Notes: generated by a model from the sequence alone, not told the origin. A DNA stretch of 64,000 bases from Helicoverpa zea (GCF_022581195.2 NC_061479.1:558001-622000), one strand, 5' to 3'; shown: positions 1 to 10,425, numbered from the stretch's first letter. Numbers and translations: made by a program.

Positions 1-211
1 TAGAATTAAAATTCTCTTTAGTATACAAAAAATTGACAATATTAGAGAAAACGGCTAAAGATAATTATTGGAAATAAAAATAACAACGAGTCCTGCCTTA
101 TCGACTGTTGTTTCCTAGCTAAGCTACTAGGTGATCTGCTGACCTACTAGTACACAAGATGGAGTGATGATAAATAAAACCTCCTCTGTGCACTGTTCTA
201 AGCTGGTATAT
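1..211. other. AT-rich flank of the first LINE
   Basis: I see no gene, RNA or clear repeat here. It is the host sequence into which the LINE at 224-6022 was inserted. Confidence 0.4.
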
Positions 212-221
212 TAAAGTCTTA

Positions 222-223
<2 letters not shown>
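212..223. repeat. Target-site duplication, left copy
   Basis: TAAAGTCTTACA lies next to the poly(A) end of the LINE. The identical 12-mer is at 6023-6034 next to the 5' end. A duplication of this size is normal for target-primed reverse transcription and fixes both ends of the element. Confidence 0.9.
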
Positions 224-257
<34 letters not shown>

Positions 258-495
258 TTTTTGTGAATGGCATCTCGCAGTTCAGCCTAGGAGGCTGTTT
301 ACTGCTTAACCGGACAAATCCCTGTGGATGCCTAGAGCTTAAGGCCTCCAGCCAGGGGCAAAAAAGCTTATAAACTAAGCGACTGCGCTAAGGGCACCCC
401 CTGTGGGGTACGAGCCTCGGCTTAGGGCGTCGCTGACTACAGCAAAGGGACAGGCTGGATCATGATTTAAGGGGCGTTTTAACTTTAACGCTCAG

Positions 496-3429
496 CTACG
501 CGGGCTGGCTAAGCAAGGGTCGGGGGGGGGAGTTTGACTTTCTACGCGTACGCGTACCTCGGCGGCGAGGTTTCGGAAGTTTTCGGATGTGTTTGTGTTT
601 CCTGAGAGTGCTAGTCTCCCTACGGCTCTCTTGGAGCACTGTGATGGGGTCGTCAGGAAGGGTCAGGGTGTGCCTTGGCCGGCGGAGTTTACTCATCCGC
701 GAAGGTTCGTATCGGACGGCCGATACGATCAATGGGTTGCGGTGCTTGACTGCACCGTCGAAGTGACGCTTGGTGAGGCGTTTGAGAAATTGCGCCACGG
801 TAGGCACTCTAAGATCGACGTGTAACATTTCGTTACGAACGTAGAAGGGCGCTCCGGTTATTCTACGGAAAAACTTGTTCTGCAGGGTCTGCATTCTGTG
901 GATGAAGCGGGGCTTTGCGTGGGCAAAAATGGCTCCCGCATACGTCATGATGGGACGGATCACTCCTGTGTAGAGGCGCAGTTTAGCCTTGAGAGCTAAT
1001 TTGCTTGACGCATTGGTCAGGAAGTAGAGGCGGCTCATAGCGAAGGCGGCTCTGCCGCGGGCCGCTTTGATGTGTGGAGCGAACGTGAGATGTTTATCTA
1101 GGATTACTCCTAGATACTTGGCTTGCTCTTTCCAAGGAATAGGCTTGCCGTTCATGGTGACAGGGGGGGGAGTGCCAGGCTTGTGGCGTGGTCTGCTGAA
1201 CAGCACCGCCTGGCTTTTGTCCGGGTTCACTTCGATTCTCCACTTCCGGAACCAGTCAGCTAAGTTATTGACTGCCTCCTGTAGGGTTCGGGCAATGGTT
1301 CTAATGTCACGGCCTGTATAGTATATGGCCGTGTCATCAGCGAAGAGTGCAAGTTTAACTTTTCGGGACTTGGGAATATCGCTCGTGTACAGCGAGAAGG
1401 CGAGTGGGGAGATGACAGAGCCCTGAGGGACTCCCGCAGTGATCGGGTGTGGGTCAGACAATGACTTGCCGATGCGGTAACGAAAGGTGCGGTTCGACAG
1501 AAAGTCTCGCAGGATGAGTACGAGACGATCCGGCACTCCTAGTTGGTATAGCTTATATATTAAGCCATTGTGCCAGACCTTGTCGAAGGCTTTCGCTATG
1601 TCGAAGAAGAGCACCCCCGTCGGGAGTTTGCGTTGGAACCCAACGCTAACGTCCTCGACGATACGGTGCACTTGGTGGACACACGAGTGTTGGTTTCTAA
1701 ATCCAAACTGCTCGTTAGGTATAAGGCTCTTTCTCTCGACATAATCTTTGAGACGCTTATGAATAAGTCTCTCATAGATTTTGCCGAGAGAGGTGAGGAG
1801 GCTGATCGGTCTGTAGCTCGAAGGCTCCGATTTAGGTTTGCCTGGTTTGGGTATGCCGATGACTGTGGCTTCTTTCCAGGCTTGGGGAAAGATGTTATTG
1901 TTCAAGGCGCCATTGAAGATGGCTACCAATAGAACAATCATTTGGGCGGGAAGGAGTTTGATGACTCTATTCGTGATTCCGTCCCTGCCGGGAGCTTTCC
2001 TCGGCTGTAGGTTTTTGATGATGTCCTCTACCTCGTCTACAGTGACGGGGGGTAGGGGGTCATCTGGGTCATCAATGGGTGGGAGGGCTGCTTTACGTTC
2101 GACCTCTGCGTTCACCTTTTCGAGGTGGCGCTGGTCGAAGGGTTGTGAGCTGGGGGAGCATTGGGACTCTAAGCTGTCGGCTAGGCATTCCGCTTTCTCG
2201 GCATCTTCAAAGGCGATGCTCTTATCGGGTCTGGTGATGGGAGGAATGTTATTGTCCTCGACTGAACGTAACTTCCTTTGGAGTTGCCAGAAGGCGAGGT
2301 GAGTAGGCTCAAGTTCGCTCAGCGTCTTGTCCCAGCGGCTCGAACGTAACTCCGCCATGCGTGTCTTGACAGCACGCTGCAATCTGCGCATGTGGGTTTT
2401 GTTCTCCTCGCAGGGAAAGGCGCTGTAGGCACGTGTGGCTGCATTCTTCTCGGTTAGCAATTCACGTACGTCGACGGGCAGTTTCCATCGTTGATCACTC
2501 AACTCTGGGACTTCCCGTGAGCAATCCTCAATTATGGATTGCACGTGCTCTGTTAGCGAGTCGATTGCGACCGTCGTGTCTGCGACTGAGCTAATGTGAT
2601 CGGGGATTTTATCAAGGTGGGGTGACGTGGTAGATTCCAGCTTTTCGCTTACTTTCTTCCAGTCAGTTACCACCCTGGTAGGAGTTGGAGCGTCCGGGTC
2701 TAGGCCCGTTCGAGACTCTAGGTGTACTAATACTGGCCTGTGGTCTGAAGTAAGCTCGTGGATGGTTTCGATTTGCTTCAACCTGAGGTTAATGTTCTTG
2801 AGTAGAGCTATGTCAAGAACGTCAGATTGCTGCGACGTTTTGTGAGGAAAGTGGGTGTGCTCCATTGGGGCGATCGGGTCAAAGTGAAGAGTACCGCTAA
2901 GGTTGAAAATAGTTTTGCCTCTGGATGTAGCCAGTCTGCTGTTCCAGGCTGGGTGTTTGGCGTTGAGGTCCCCTGCTATGATTACAGAGTTGCTCAGGCC
3001 GAAGAGAGTGGTGAGGTCTTTTGCGAGAAGGGAGTGATTTTCCGTCTCCCCCTTTCTTGGAGTCATGTACGCAGAGACAATTGTCACTGGCGGGTGATTC
3101 GTCATGCCTAGCCGGCATAGAGATACTTCTAGAGTTGACTCTAGGACTGGTGGGTCTAATCGAATGCAGTGCAGAGATTTCTTATAATAGATAAGAGTGC
3201 CTCCGCCTGGGCCGCGCGACCGATCATTGCGCACTAAGTTGTAGTTAGCAATTTTGGGGTCGCGGTTGTGGGGTTTGAGAAAGGTTTCCTGGATAAGGAA
3301 GACGTCAATTTGGTGATCGCAAAGGAAGTTTGCGATCTCCTCTTTCTTATCATTCATGCTGTTTGCATTGAAGTAAGCCAATTTTAGGGAACGCGGTTTG
3401 TGAGACGACGTTGTATGGGACCTATCCAT
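496..3429 (-). CDS. LINE ORF2: AP-endonuclease and reverse transcriptase
   Basis: 977 residues, the catalytic protein of the element: it nicks the target and copies the LINE RNA there. An AP-like endonuclease spans about residues 15-240, with the expected acidic and histidine residues visible: E48 in QETF, D153 in GDLN, D229-H230 in SDH. The reverse transcriptase spans about 500-770, with SYRPISLL near 538, FDIAKAFDKVW near 609, AGVPQGS near 665 and the catalytic FADD at 696-699. A thumb-like and basic tail follows. There is no RNase H domain, as usual in Jockey. The ATG at 3429-3427 lies two bases after the ORF1 stop, so translation probably depends on reinitiation. No internal stop or frameshift is present, and the length is typical for the clade. 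Confidence 0.93.
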   Translation of the reverse strand: MDRSHTTSSHKPRSLKLAYFNANSMNDKKEEIANFLCDHQIDVFLIQETFLKPHNRDPKIANYNLVRNDRSRGPGGGTLIYYKKSLHCIRLDPPVLESTLEVSLCRLGMTNHPPVTIVSAYMTPRKGETENHSLLAKDLTTLFGLSNSVIIAGDLNAKHPAWNSRLATSRGKTIFNLSGTLHFDPIAPMEHTHFPHKTSQQSDVLDIALLKNINLRLKQIETIHELTSDHRPVLVHLESRTGLDPDAPTPTRVVTDWKKVSEKLESTTSPHLDKIPDHISSVADTTVAIDSLTEHVQSIIEDCSREVPELSDQRWKLPVDVRELLTEKNAATRAYSAFPCEENKTHMRRLQRAVKTRMAELRSSRWDKTLSELEPTHLAFWQLQRKLRSVEDNNIPPITRPDKSIAFEDAEKAECLADSLESQCSPSSQPFDQRHLEKVNAEVERKAALPPIDDPDDPLPPVTVDEVEDIIKNLQPRKAPGRDGITNRVIKLLPAQMIVLLVAIFNGALNNNIFPQAWKEATVIGIPKPGKPKSEPSSYRPISLLTSLGKIYERLIHKRLKDYVERKSLIPNEQFGFRNQHSCVHQVHRIVEDVSVGFQRKLPTGVLFFDIAKAFDKVWHNGLIYKLYQLGVPDRLVLILRDFLSNRTFRYRIGKSLSDPHPITAGVPQGSVISPLAFSLYTSDIPKSRKVKLALFADDTAIYYTGRDIRTIARTLQEAVNNLADWFRKWRIEVNPDKSQAVLFSRPRHKPGTPPPVTMNGKPIPWKEQAKYLGVILDKHLTFAPHIKAARGRAAFAMSRLYFLTNASSKLALKAKLRLYTGVIRPIMTYAGAIFAHAKPRFIHRMQTLQNKFFRRITGAPFYVRNEMLHVDLRVPTVAQFLKRLTKRHFDGAVKHRNPLIVSAVRYEPSRMSKLRRPRHTLTLPDDPITVLQESRRETSTLRKHKHIRKLPKPRRRGTRTRRKSNSPPRPLLSQPA

Positions 3430-3431
3430 AT

Positions 3432-5129
3432 TCAGTCGTAATTTAGTGCCCCTAGGGCCCGCTCTATGTCTGGGTATCTACCCAGAATCTCAAGTAGCTT
3501 TTGGGCATTGTTGCCCGCGGCCTTAACCTCCGCCGCCATGCGATCGGCGGCAGGGGTGAAAAACGCTCTATAGGCGTTGAAGATGATGTCGATTGCCCTT
3601 TCCCCGTTGGGGGGGGCAGGGGAATTTCGCACTGGGCCTGGGGCTTGTGCGGTAGGGGTCGGGGCGGGGGTGGTTCTCCGCTCGACCAAGGTTGAAGGAG
3701 TTACTGTGGGAGGGACAGTGGTGTCCATTAACCCCGGGATGGATGGGGTTGCAGTGGGACGCAGGGAGGGGAAGGCTCTCTGGTGATTGAGAGCGTTCCA
3801 TGGAGACGGTCTCTGTGGGCTGAGTCTGGCGGGGGGGGGTTGGGAGGCCTTCACCGAAGGACTCTCCCTCTGTTGCCGCGCGCTGTGGCGTTTGGCCAGC
3901 CTCCTTTGGGCTAACTTGGGGGCTTTCGGACAGCCCCTGTAATTGGCGGGGTGACCCGCTTGGCCGCAAAGCACGCAGCTTGGAGGCTCCGTGCATTGCG
4001 TGACATCTTTGGGGCGGGGGCAGTCCGCCGTGGAATGGGCCCCTAGGCACTTAACGCACCTGTGAGGGGCGAAACAATTGCCTTGGCTGTGACCATACAG
4101 CTGGCACCTATGACATTGTCCTACAATTGAGGACTTGTATGGCTTTTCAACCTTAATGCCCGTGAGCGAGCAGATCGATTTTATCTTGAAAATGGGGTGT
4201 GGGCCGGTGGTCTGCTCACAAATGACCAGTACCATGTCGTACTGGTCACCCCCGCGCGCCTTGTGTAGGCGGTGCACTTTTAAGGCCGGGATGTCTTGGG
4301 CCTGGAGGTCTTTGAGGATCTCCTCGGTGGAGATCTCCCTAGGGACGCGTCTAATGACTACCCTTACCGGGATATCCTCCGGCAGGGAGTATGTGTGGAA
4401 GGCGATTTGCCTACCACGAAGTTCGCGAGATAGATCGCGGAAATCGGTAGTGGTTGGGACCTGAACTCGGATCCCTTGGGCCGTGGATCTGGCCGATGAG
4501 TAATTGATTCTGCGCTCCGCGCAGAATTTGGACACTTCGGTCCATTTCGATTTGTCCTGTATGTACAGGGGGGGGGGGGCTTTCAGCTTCCTAGCTGATG
4601 ACGTAGGCGTGGCCGGTGAGAGGGCCATGGGGCTGTCCGGTCGGCTGCTCGGACCAGCTATAGCCGACGGTTGGATTGGGTGGGCCGCACGAGGGGCCAT
4701 CGGTGACGAGGGGGGTGAGGGGGAGGCCGGAGAGTCAGCCATTGGACTGGCCGGAGAGTCAGCCATAGGGCTGACCGGCCTAGATGGACGGGGGGAAGGC
4801 GGTCTGTAAACCGCTTGAAGTGGCTGAGGGGGGGGAGGGGGAGAGGGGGGAGAGGCCTTAGGGGCTTTTGACCCCTTCGATCTCTTCCCCTTCCTCCTCT
4901 TACCCCTCTCTACTAATTGAAACTCGTCCTCGGATGACGAGTTTCCACTCGTGGTGAGTGGGGATCGGGAGCGTGAGCCAGAGCGGGAGCGGGCGCCCGC
5001 GTCGGATAGAGCGTTGGCGCACTCGACTGACTCCTGAAGGGAGGCCAGTCTTGCGCCATAACGCCTTTGGAGGTCGGCGTCCTTCGCCACGACCTCCAGG
5101 ATGTAGTTAATTACGACGTCTTGCGTCAT
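3432..5129 (-). CDS. LINE ORF1: Gag-like RNA-binding protein with zinc knuckles
   Basis: 565 residues. The N-terminal third (about 45-190) is low complexity: an SR-rich stretch, a basic KRRKGKRSKG patch and proline-serine runs with a tandem MADSPASP repeat. Residues about 255-330 resemble the PRE_C2HC region found before the knuckles in Jockey Gag proteins. Three CCHC-type knuckles follow: C339 to C352, C358 to C370, and C385 to C400 (with H393). The protein should coat LINE RNA in a ribonucleoprotein. The start at 5129 follows the structured leader. The stop (TGA, 3434-3432) is separated from the ORF2 ATG by AT only. The reading frame is intact. Confidence 0.9.
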   Translation of the reverse strand: MTQDVVINYILEVVAKDADLQRRYGARLASLQESVECANALSDAGARSRSGSRSRSPLTTSGNSSSEDEFQLVERGKRRKGKRSKGSKAPKASPPSPPPPPQPLQAVYRPPSPRPSRPVSPMADSPASPMADSPASPSPPSSPMAPRAAHPIQPSAIAGPSSRPDSPMALSPATPTSSARKLKAPPPLYIQDKSKWTEVSKFCAERRINYSSARSTAQGIRVQVPTTTDFRDLSRELRGRQIAFHTYSLPEDIPVRVVIRRVPREISTEEILKDLQAQDIPALKVHRLHKARGGDQYDMVLVICEQTTGPHPIFKIKSICSLTGIKVEKPYKSSIVGQCHRCQLYGHSQGNCFAPHRCVKCLGAHSTADCPRPKDVTQCTEPPSCVLCGQAGHPANYRGCPKAPKLAQRRLAKRHSARQQRESPSVKASQPPPARLSPQRPSPWNALNHQRAFPSLRPTATPSIPGLMDTTVPPTVTPSTLVERRTTPAPTPTAQAPGPVRNSPAPPNGERAIDIIFNAYRAFFTPAADRMAAEVKAAGNNAQKLLEILGRYPDIERALGALNYD

Positions 5130-6022
5130 AATTAACTACTTGATACACAGGATGGGGTGGGGGGGGTTGGGGTAGCTAACCTACCTATGCCCCGAGGAGA
5201 CACGTTAAACGTGAGCTCCTCGAGCGGACACTTCCCCAAAGGCGCCCTCCCTCGTGTTTTTCCTAGCGCTGCGCTAGCGAGAAGAAAAACACAAACAAAC
5301 TCGCTAGCTGAGCTGACAAGTGTCCTTCGGCCTGAAGGGCCACTAACCTAACTCCCCAGGTGGGATCTCCTGGGGATGTGTACCCTCCCTGACGGGTGTG
5401 GTCAGGGAGGTGAGTACCTACTGTGAGCCCTAAGCTTGTAAGCCCGCTGGTAATCTTAATGCCCAGTGGGTCCCTATGGGTCTTGCGACCGAACCGGGCC
5501 GTTGGGGTAGAGACACCCAACCGTCCCGGGTGCGGCTGTGGACAAACGGGGGTTAAAGAGCACTGCTGGCGACTAGGGGGCCCCCCAAGGCCGTTTCGCA
5601 GGTCCTTCCACCTGACTGCCTAGCCCTGAAGGGGTTCGGCGGGTGCGGTGGGTCTGCACCCTCCCGGGGTCGTTGGCACCGTTAGGTTTCCACCCGGGAA
5701 CCACGAAACTGTGGATTTACCCTGAGGGGGCTAATCTAATTATTAGACGTCGTATGTTATAAGAAACACTTAGTATCAGTTGCCTTGAAAAAGGCAACTT
5801 CAACTAATAAGCCCTTTACTAGACTACGACGTAGCACTACGGTGTAGTGCTACGTGCAGTTCGTAGCAGGGGGCGGGGCGTCGCTCGTAGCTAGCAGCTA
5901 CGGCGAGATCGGCGCACGCAGAGACGCGGCGCGAGCGGGCGGTGTGCGGGGCGCGGGGCGCGGAGGCAGCAGCGTGGACTCGGAGAGCGTGCGTCGCTGG
6001 CGGCGGCCGGGAGCGGAATGAG
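5130..6022 (-). promoter_or_regulatory. Structured 5' UTR and internal promoter region of the LINE
   Basis: About 890 bases, GC-rich towards the 5' end. Perfect or near-perfect hairpins: 5829-5840 with 5844-5855 (12-bp stem, 3-base loop); 5881-5892 with 5896-5906 (11 pairs, one bulge); 5384-5393 with 5401-5410 (10 bp); 5353-5360 with 5369-5376 (8 bp); 5263-5269 with 5271-5277 (7 bp). Jockey-type LINEs carry their own internal promoter, so promoter function is inferred. The open frame of 94 codons at 5824-6108 crosses the element boundary and is not a gene. Confidence 0.6.
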
Positions 6023-6153
6023 TAAAGTCTTACAAAAAAAAAAACATTTTGTCTTAGAGTATCGCTTGTAACGAAACCATAGCGCGCATTTAAACGCGAC
6101 AACGCCATCTATCGAGCGAGTAGGAAGGATTCAAATGTTAGTCGCAAACATAC

Positions 6154-6195
6154 CGCCCACCAAGGACGTTACTGAAGGAACGTCCTTGGTGGGCG
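6154..6195. repeat. Perfect 17-bp inverted repeat with 8-base loop
   Basis: CGCCCACCAAGGACGTT at 6154-6170 is exactly reverse-complemented at 6179-6195 around ACTGAAGG. It lies 120 bases outside the LINE. It could be the core of a tiny foldback element or a structured RNA. No gene is attached to it. Confidence 0.75.
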
Positions 6196-6687
6196 AAAAT
6201 GAACTAAGGATGAACTATACTTAAAAACATTTGAACTACATAATTTGCACTTGTGCTGTATACATTAAATTCGAACAAAATTTACACATTATGACTCATA
6301 TACAATGAATATATACATAATAAATATAACAATTTGACCTTATACTAACAAAGTTTAAATATGAATAACAATATTATCTTAAAATAATTAACATAGATAT
6401 GGAAAGACAATTTAACAATATTGTGATTTTGTACATTTGATCTAAAAGTAAAGTAGTAAATATTTGTTGTATACTTACTTGATTTTAAACATATGTAAAG
6501 TGTAAATTTCTTCTAAAATAACATGCGTAAAACATAAAGCTTATTCAACTATGGGTAAAATACATATTTTGGATGTTGGTCTCTTGATGGTTGAGGATTT
6601 GGTGCGTAACGTGACGACACGGGTGATATTACGAATAGTTGTCACTATCCATACAAGTGGGAAGTTCTCATCAATACCAAGAATATA
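6196..6687. other. AT-rich stretch without a gene
   Basis: Poly-A/T-rich sequence with only short frames and no recognisable repeat. Confidence 0.35.
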
Positions 6688-7160
6688 AGTCCAAACGAGG
6701 TATTTACATATTCAGTTTATTTGTTTATTTACTCAGTTGTCGAGTTCCCTCGACTTTCTCTGGTCTCCATCATCAGGTCAGCTCCCAACCTTCACTGTTG
6801 CATAGGTTTTGTCAATACAAATAATTTAAGCCCAAACACGAGGTTTACATATTCAGTTGTCGAGTTCCCTGGACCCTCTCTGGTCTCCATCATCAGGTCA
6901 GCTCCAAATCTTCACAGTTGAATAGTGCTTTTAGGCGTACACCTGAGTGTCAAGTTTTTACCCTATGTATGCCTACAACTTTCGAAGGTTGCCCTCGATT
7001 TCTCAGGGTTTCCATCATCAGATCCTGACCTGATGACTATGGGACCAACTGGCAGCTATTCCGAGTCGAACAAAAAAAGAATCACGTAGATCGGTCTATA
7101 AACCTCGGAGTAATCGATGTGTATGTGTAACCTCCTCCTTTTTGGGAAGTCGGTTAAAAA
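6688..7160. repeat. Tandemly duplicated interspersed repeat
   Basis: A segment with GAGTTCCCT, CTCTGGTCTCCATCATCAGG and TCAGCTCC occurs at 6690-6805 and again at 6826-6924. A third diverged piece (TCTCAGGGTTTCCATCATCAG) lies at 6995-7025. The block ends at 7130-7160 with CTCCTTTTTGGGAAGTCGG, a motif that recurs at 8730, 26760, 34630, 49150 and 53010. It looks like the tail of a moth LINE or SINE duplicated in place. Confidence 0.55.
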
Positions 7161-7664
7161 TGGAATAATTTTATCAAATTAGTGTATTGTCATCGGTCCT
7201 CAATAAATCTACAAAGTTTGAACGAAATCTGGCCGTTTAAAGTGGGTCAAAATCGCGCCCAAAGAAGTCGGTTACAAACCTACAAACATACAAACATACA
7301 AACATACAGGTGAAGCTAATAAAAAGCGTGTAAAAAACATTCCCTCACGCAAAATTACTATGAAAGTAAATATAGAAAACTCGATTCCTGCGATTTTCGC
7401 AATGTTATAAACGATCCAATAAAATCTCACTTAAAAATCTCTCTAACTATTGATGAAAACCGTTTCAAAATACATTCAGTAGTCTACACGATTGACTTTG
7501 ATGTAATAGTATACAGTGATATTATTAACGTATATTATACATATCTGCTTACGCCAATAATGTAATATGTAATGAATATTAATTCAATTACGAGACATCG
7601 TATAACGAACAAAACCGCGCGATACAACGCAATCAAGTTTATGATGAACAAACATCACGGACTA

Positions 7665-7865
7665 ATAGAGCTATGGAGTCGATAGAAGTAGAAGTTTTTT
7701 CTTCCCAGCAATAACACATAGGAAGTGGTGAAGTGCTGGCGTTTTTGGGGTCTGTCTTTTGTTTTTGAAAGTCAAAAAATGCTGTTTTGCAAACAAGTTT
7801 CGATAAATAATTTTGAGCTCAAACTGAAACTTTAATTTTTGTAGAATCAAAAGTAAAAACAATGG
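7665..7865 (+). repeat. CR1-like LINE 3' tail fragment
   Basis: Contains TTCTTCCCAGCAATAACACA, then AGGAAGTGGTGAAG and AAAATGCTGTTTTGC. The reverse complement of the same sequence occurs at 56598-56790, and a piece of it near 29800. Similar layout to the 3' UTR of the CR1-group LINE at 18117. No coding potential. Confidence 0.5.
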
Positions 7866-9000
7866 TTTCGTTTTCCAATTTTCAAATAAAAAGTTTGTAT
7901 TTGGTCATTGACGTCGAGAAAAAAATCTACTTACGAGTATACCTACTTACTTCCTTTAAATTAAAATTGAACAGTTTTTATTTTGTTTTGATTTTCATAA
8001 ATATTAAAAGAATAAATTAGCATTAATATCCTAATTTCGAAACGTCAAAGTAATTGTACAACCCCTGCACAAAATAATTGCCTTTAACATATTTCTTACA
8101 AATAACAAATTACCATGTCCCTAGCTACAAAAAAACAGTAACAATCAAAATTAAACTGTCAAATAATGAATTGGATTGTCAAAAACTTCCCTTATACGTC
8201 TCCTGTGGGCCATTTAGACCCACACAAGTTTTTCATACAGTTGTGTTAAAAAGGTCCCCTGAGGTTAAGATTGGTTGAAATTGGACCCCAGTTCTGTATA
8301 GTGGTAATTGTGACAAAGGCTGTGTAAAAGGGTTAAGCTATCTTCACGGCTGCTAGTTGGATGGGTGAGCATATTGGTGAGGATTTTTTATGAAATTGTG
8401 TCAAGTTTATGTTTATTACTGGACCTTTTAGTTTTGATAGCTTCTACCCGCGACCTTGTTGGCAATTTGATGCAAATATGTAGTATTTAGTAAATACTCA
8501 CCTAGCCAGTGGTATCTCGCAATATCACGATATTGGCGTGTTTAACTAACCAAACAAACAGACTCATTACATTATAATATTAAGTTAAGATTTTACAAAG
8601 AAAACACTCTCAGCTCTCGTAAAATAACTTTGCTTCTTTGAAAGCAGCCATTTCACAATAGTGTTTTTGTTCATGTCTTATTTATTTTATGTCTACGAAA
8701 TCACAAAACAAAACAGACGAATATACATAGAACCTCCTCTTTCGGAAAGTCGGTTAAAAAAACGTAATAATTTCCGTCTCCACACGACTCTCTGTCCTGA
8801 TTTTCGACAACACCAATTGGTTATAACGAAGTCGTAATAATGCGACTCAATCAAATTGTCTGCGATGAAGCCGGCGTCAGATCACACGTGTCTGACATTC
8901 TGATATGTGCGGGTAATCAGAGTGTCATTCACTAGTAGTTTATCGTGGCTTCACGCGGGTTTTTTAATGAAATTTTTCATCATCTGCGTAGCCTTTAAAA
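7866..9000. other. AT-rich stretch without a gene
   Basis: Only short chance frames. One recognisable fragment: AAAGTCGGTTAAAAA near 8740, part of the dispersed GAAGTCGGTT repeat family. Confidence 0.35.
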
Positions 9001-9002
9001 GT

Positions 9003-9225
9003 TATGTTGTGGTCGCCTTCTAGTCTAACCGGATGTAGCTGAGTATCAGTGCTTTACAAGGAGCTACTGCCCTATCTGACCCCCTCAACCCAGTTACCCG
9101 GGCAATTGATGAATATTATTAATTCGAAAATTTCGGCCCAACCCAGGAATCAAACCCCAGACCTCGTGCACAGCAGTCGCGCTACGCGACATGTAGACCA
9201 ATTGCTGACAAGTTTCATCGATATC
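9003..9225 (-). mobile_element. SINE, partial, tRNA-like head
   Basis: The body has the recurrent moth sequence CTTCTAGTCTAACCGGATG...CCCAGTTACCCGGGCAA. The right part reads on the minus strand as a tRNA-like head with a B box GGTTTGATTCC at 9156-9146. This head differs from that of the copy at 9507. Confidence 0.6.
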
Positions 9226-9506
9226 CATCCATTCGTTTTTGCGTAAAAGAAGAACAAACATCCATACATTAAAAAATTAATATCAATAATATAACATGGA
9301 TTTTACATCTTTTCATTATTTTAGACCTTCACATAATATACTATTATCGACAAACTAACAAATGCACCCTTTTTCACCAATTTTGATCCTTAAATCCCGT
9401 AATCGGATTGTGGGCCTCAAATCACAGAGAATAAATGATTTCTATATACCCAAGAAAGCTCCTTTTGAACCTTTTTATTATCTTACTAATATAAAGGTAA
9501 AAAAGT

Positions 9507-9893
9507 CGTGGTGGCCTATTGGATAAAGACACAATCTCTCGAGTATGAGAGCGCGGGTTCGATTCCAGGTCAGGCAAGTACCAATGCAACTTTTCTAAGT
9601 TTGTATGTACTTTCTAAGTATATCTTAGATACTTATGACTGTGTTTCGGATGGCACGTTAAACTGTAGGTCCCGGCTGTCATTGAATATCCTTGACAGTC
9701 GTTACGGGTAGTCAGAAGCCAGTAAGTCTGACACCAGTCTAACCAAGGGGTATTGGCTTGCCCGGGTAGCTGGGTTGAGGAGATCAGATAGGTAGTCGCT
9801 CCTTGTGGCACACTGGTACTCAGCTGCATCCGGTTAGACTCGAAGCCGACACCAACATAGTTGGGAAAAGGCTCGGAGGATGATGATAAAGGT
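9507..9893 (+). mobile_element. Near-complete tRNA-derived SINE (family A reference copy)
   Basis: Head with pol III signals: A box TGGCCTATTGG near 9511 and B box GGTTCGATTCC at 9558-9568. Then a middle section (GTATGTACTTTCTAAGTATA), a body with GGCAGTCGTTACGGG-like, TAACCAAGGGGTATTGG and CTGGGTTGAGGAG sequences, and a tail GGGAAAAGGCTCGGAGGATGATGATAA. About 387 bases. Most family A copies in the window are 5'-truncated versions that keep this tail. The tRNA-like head is a promoter and not a functional tRNA. Confidence 0.8.
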
Positions 9894-9902
9894 AAACTTG
9901 AC

Positions 9903-10213
9903 GACCTCGATGGCGTAATGTCAAAATGAATGCCGAACCTGAGGTCCCGGGTTCGACGCCCGGTTCGGTCGTCATTTGTGTGATGAGCATGCTTGTTGGC
10001 CGTGGTCTGGGTGTTATAATATGATGACTAGCCGTTTTCCCGCGGTTTCACCCGTCCCGTGAGAATACTGCCGGTACCGGGATAAAATATAGTCTATGTT
10101 ACTTGGGAAGAGTGTAGCTTCCCAACAGTGAAAGATTTTATTAAATTGGTTCAGTAGTTTTTGACCTTATCCATTACAAACAAACAAAAATAAAATAAAA
10201 CTCCTCTTTATAA
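9903..10213 (+). mobile_element. tRNA-headed SINE piece followed by RTE-like tail repeat
   Basis: 9903-9975 is a second type of tRNA-like head with B box GGTTCGACGCC. 10021-10213 is the reference copy here of a repeat beginning CCGCGGTTTCACCCG, with GGGATAAAATATAGTCTATG, GTGTAGCTTCCCAACAGTGA and an end TTATAATAGTAGTAT. That end is typical of RTE-type LINE tails and of SINEs that borrow them. Whether head and tail are one element is unclear. Confidence 0.55.
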
Positions 10214-10425
10214 TAGTAGTATACAAGTATGAAAACTAGAGTTTCTTAGTCATAGGAAACGGGTAAACAATAACTAACTTAATCACATAACCCTTCTGAT
10301 GAAAAGCGAAATTCTTTTCCTGAAAAATAGGAAACATTTCTTGAAGATTATTTACTAGTACTGAAAGTAGTTTTATTACTTGCCCGCGGCTCAACAAAAT
10401 ATTTGTTGGCAAGTTTCACACAGGG

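Larger units (their letters stand above)
224..6022 (-). mobile_element. Full-length Jockey-type non-LTR retrotransposon
   Basis: A LINE of about 5.8 kb on the minus strand. Order in its own sense: a GC-rich, hairpin-rich 5' UTR (6022-5130), ORF1 (5129-3432), ORF2 (3429-496), a 3' UTR of about 240 bases, then a poly(A) tail seen as a 33-base T run at 224-256. The 12-bp duplication TAAAGTCTTACA flanks it on both sides. Both ORFs are open and the target duplications are identical, so the insertion looks young and possibly still competent. The zinc-knuckle ORF1, the APE endonuclease before the RT, and the plain poly(A) tail without AATAAA all fit the Jockey clade. The clade is inferred from domain order and motifs, not from a tree. 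Confidence 0.9.

Noticed and set aside
224..256. Assembly gap or sequencing artefact at the T run
   Set aside because: Its position next to a matching 12-bp target duplication shows that it is the genuine poly(A) tail of the LINE.
589..5623. Plus-strand frames opposite LINE ORF1 and ORF2
   Set aside because: Antisense shadows of the two retrotransposon proteins. They have no recognisable domains.
5824..6108. 94-codon minus-strand frame across the 5' end of the first LINE
   Set aside because: It crosses the target duplication at 6023-6034, so it spans a transposon boundary. It is open because of GC richness.
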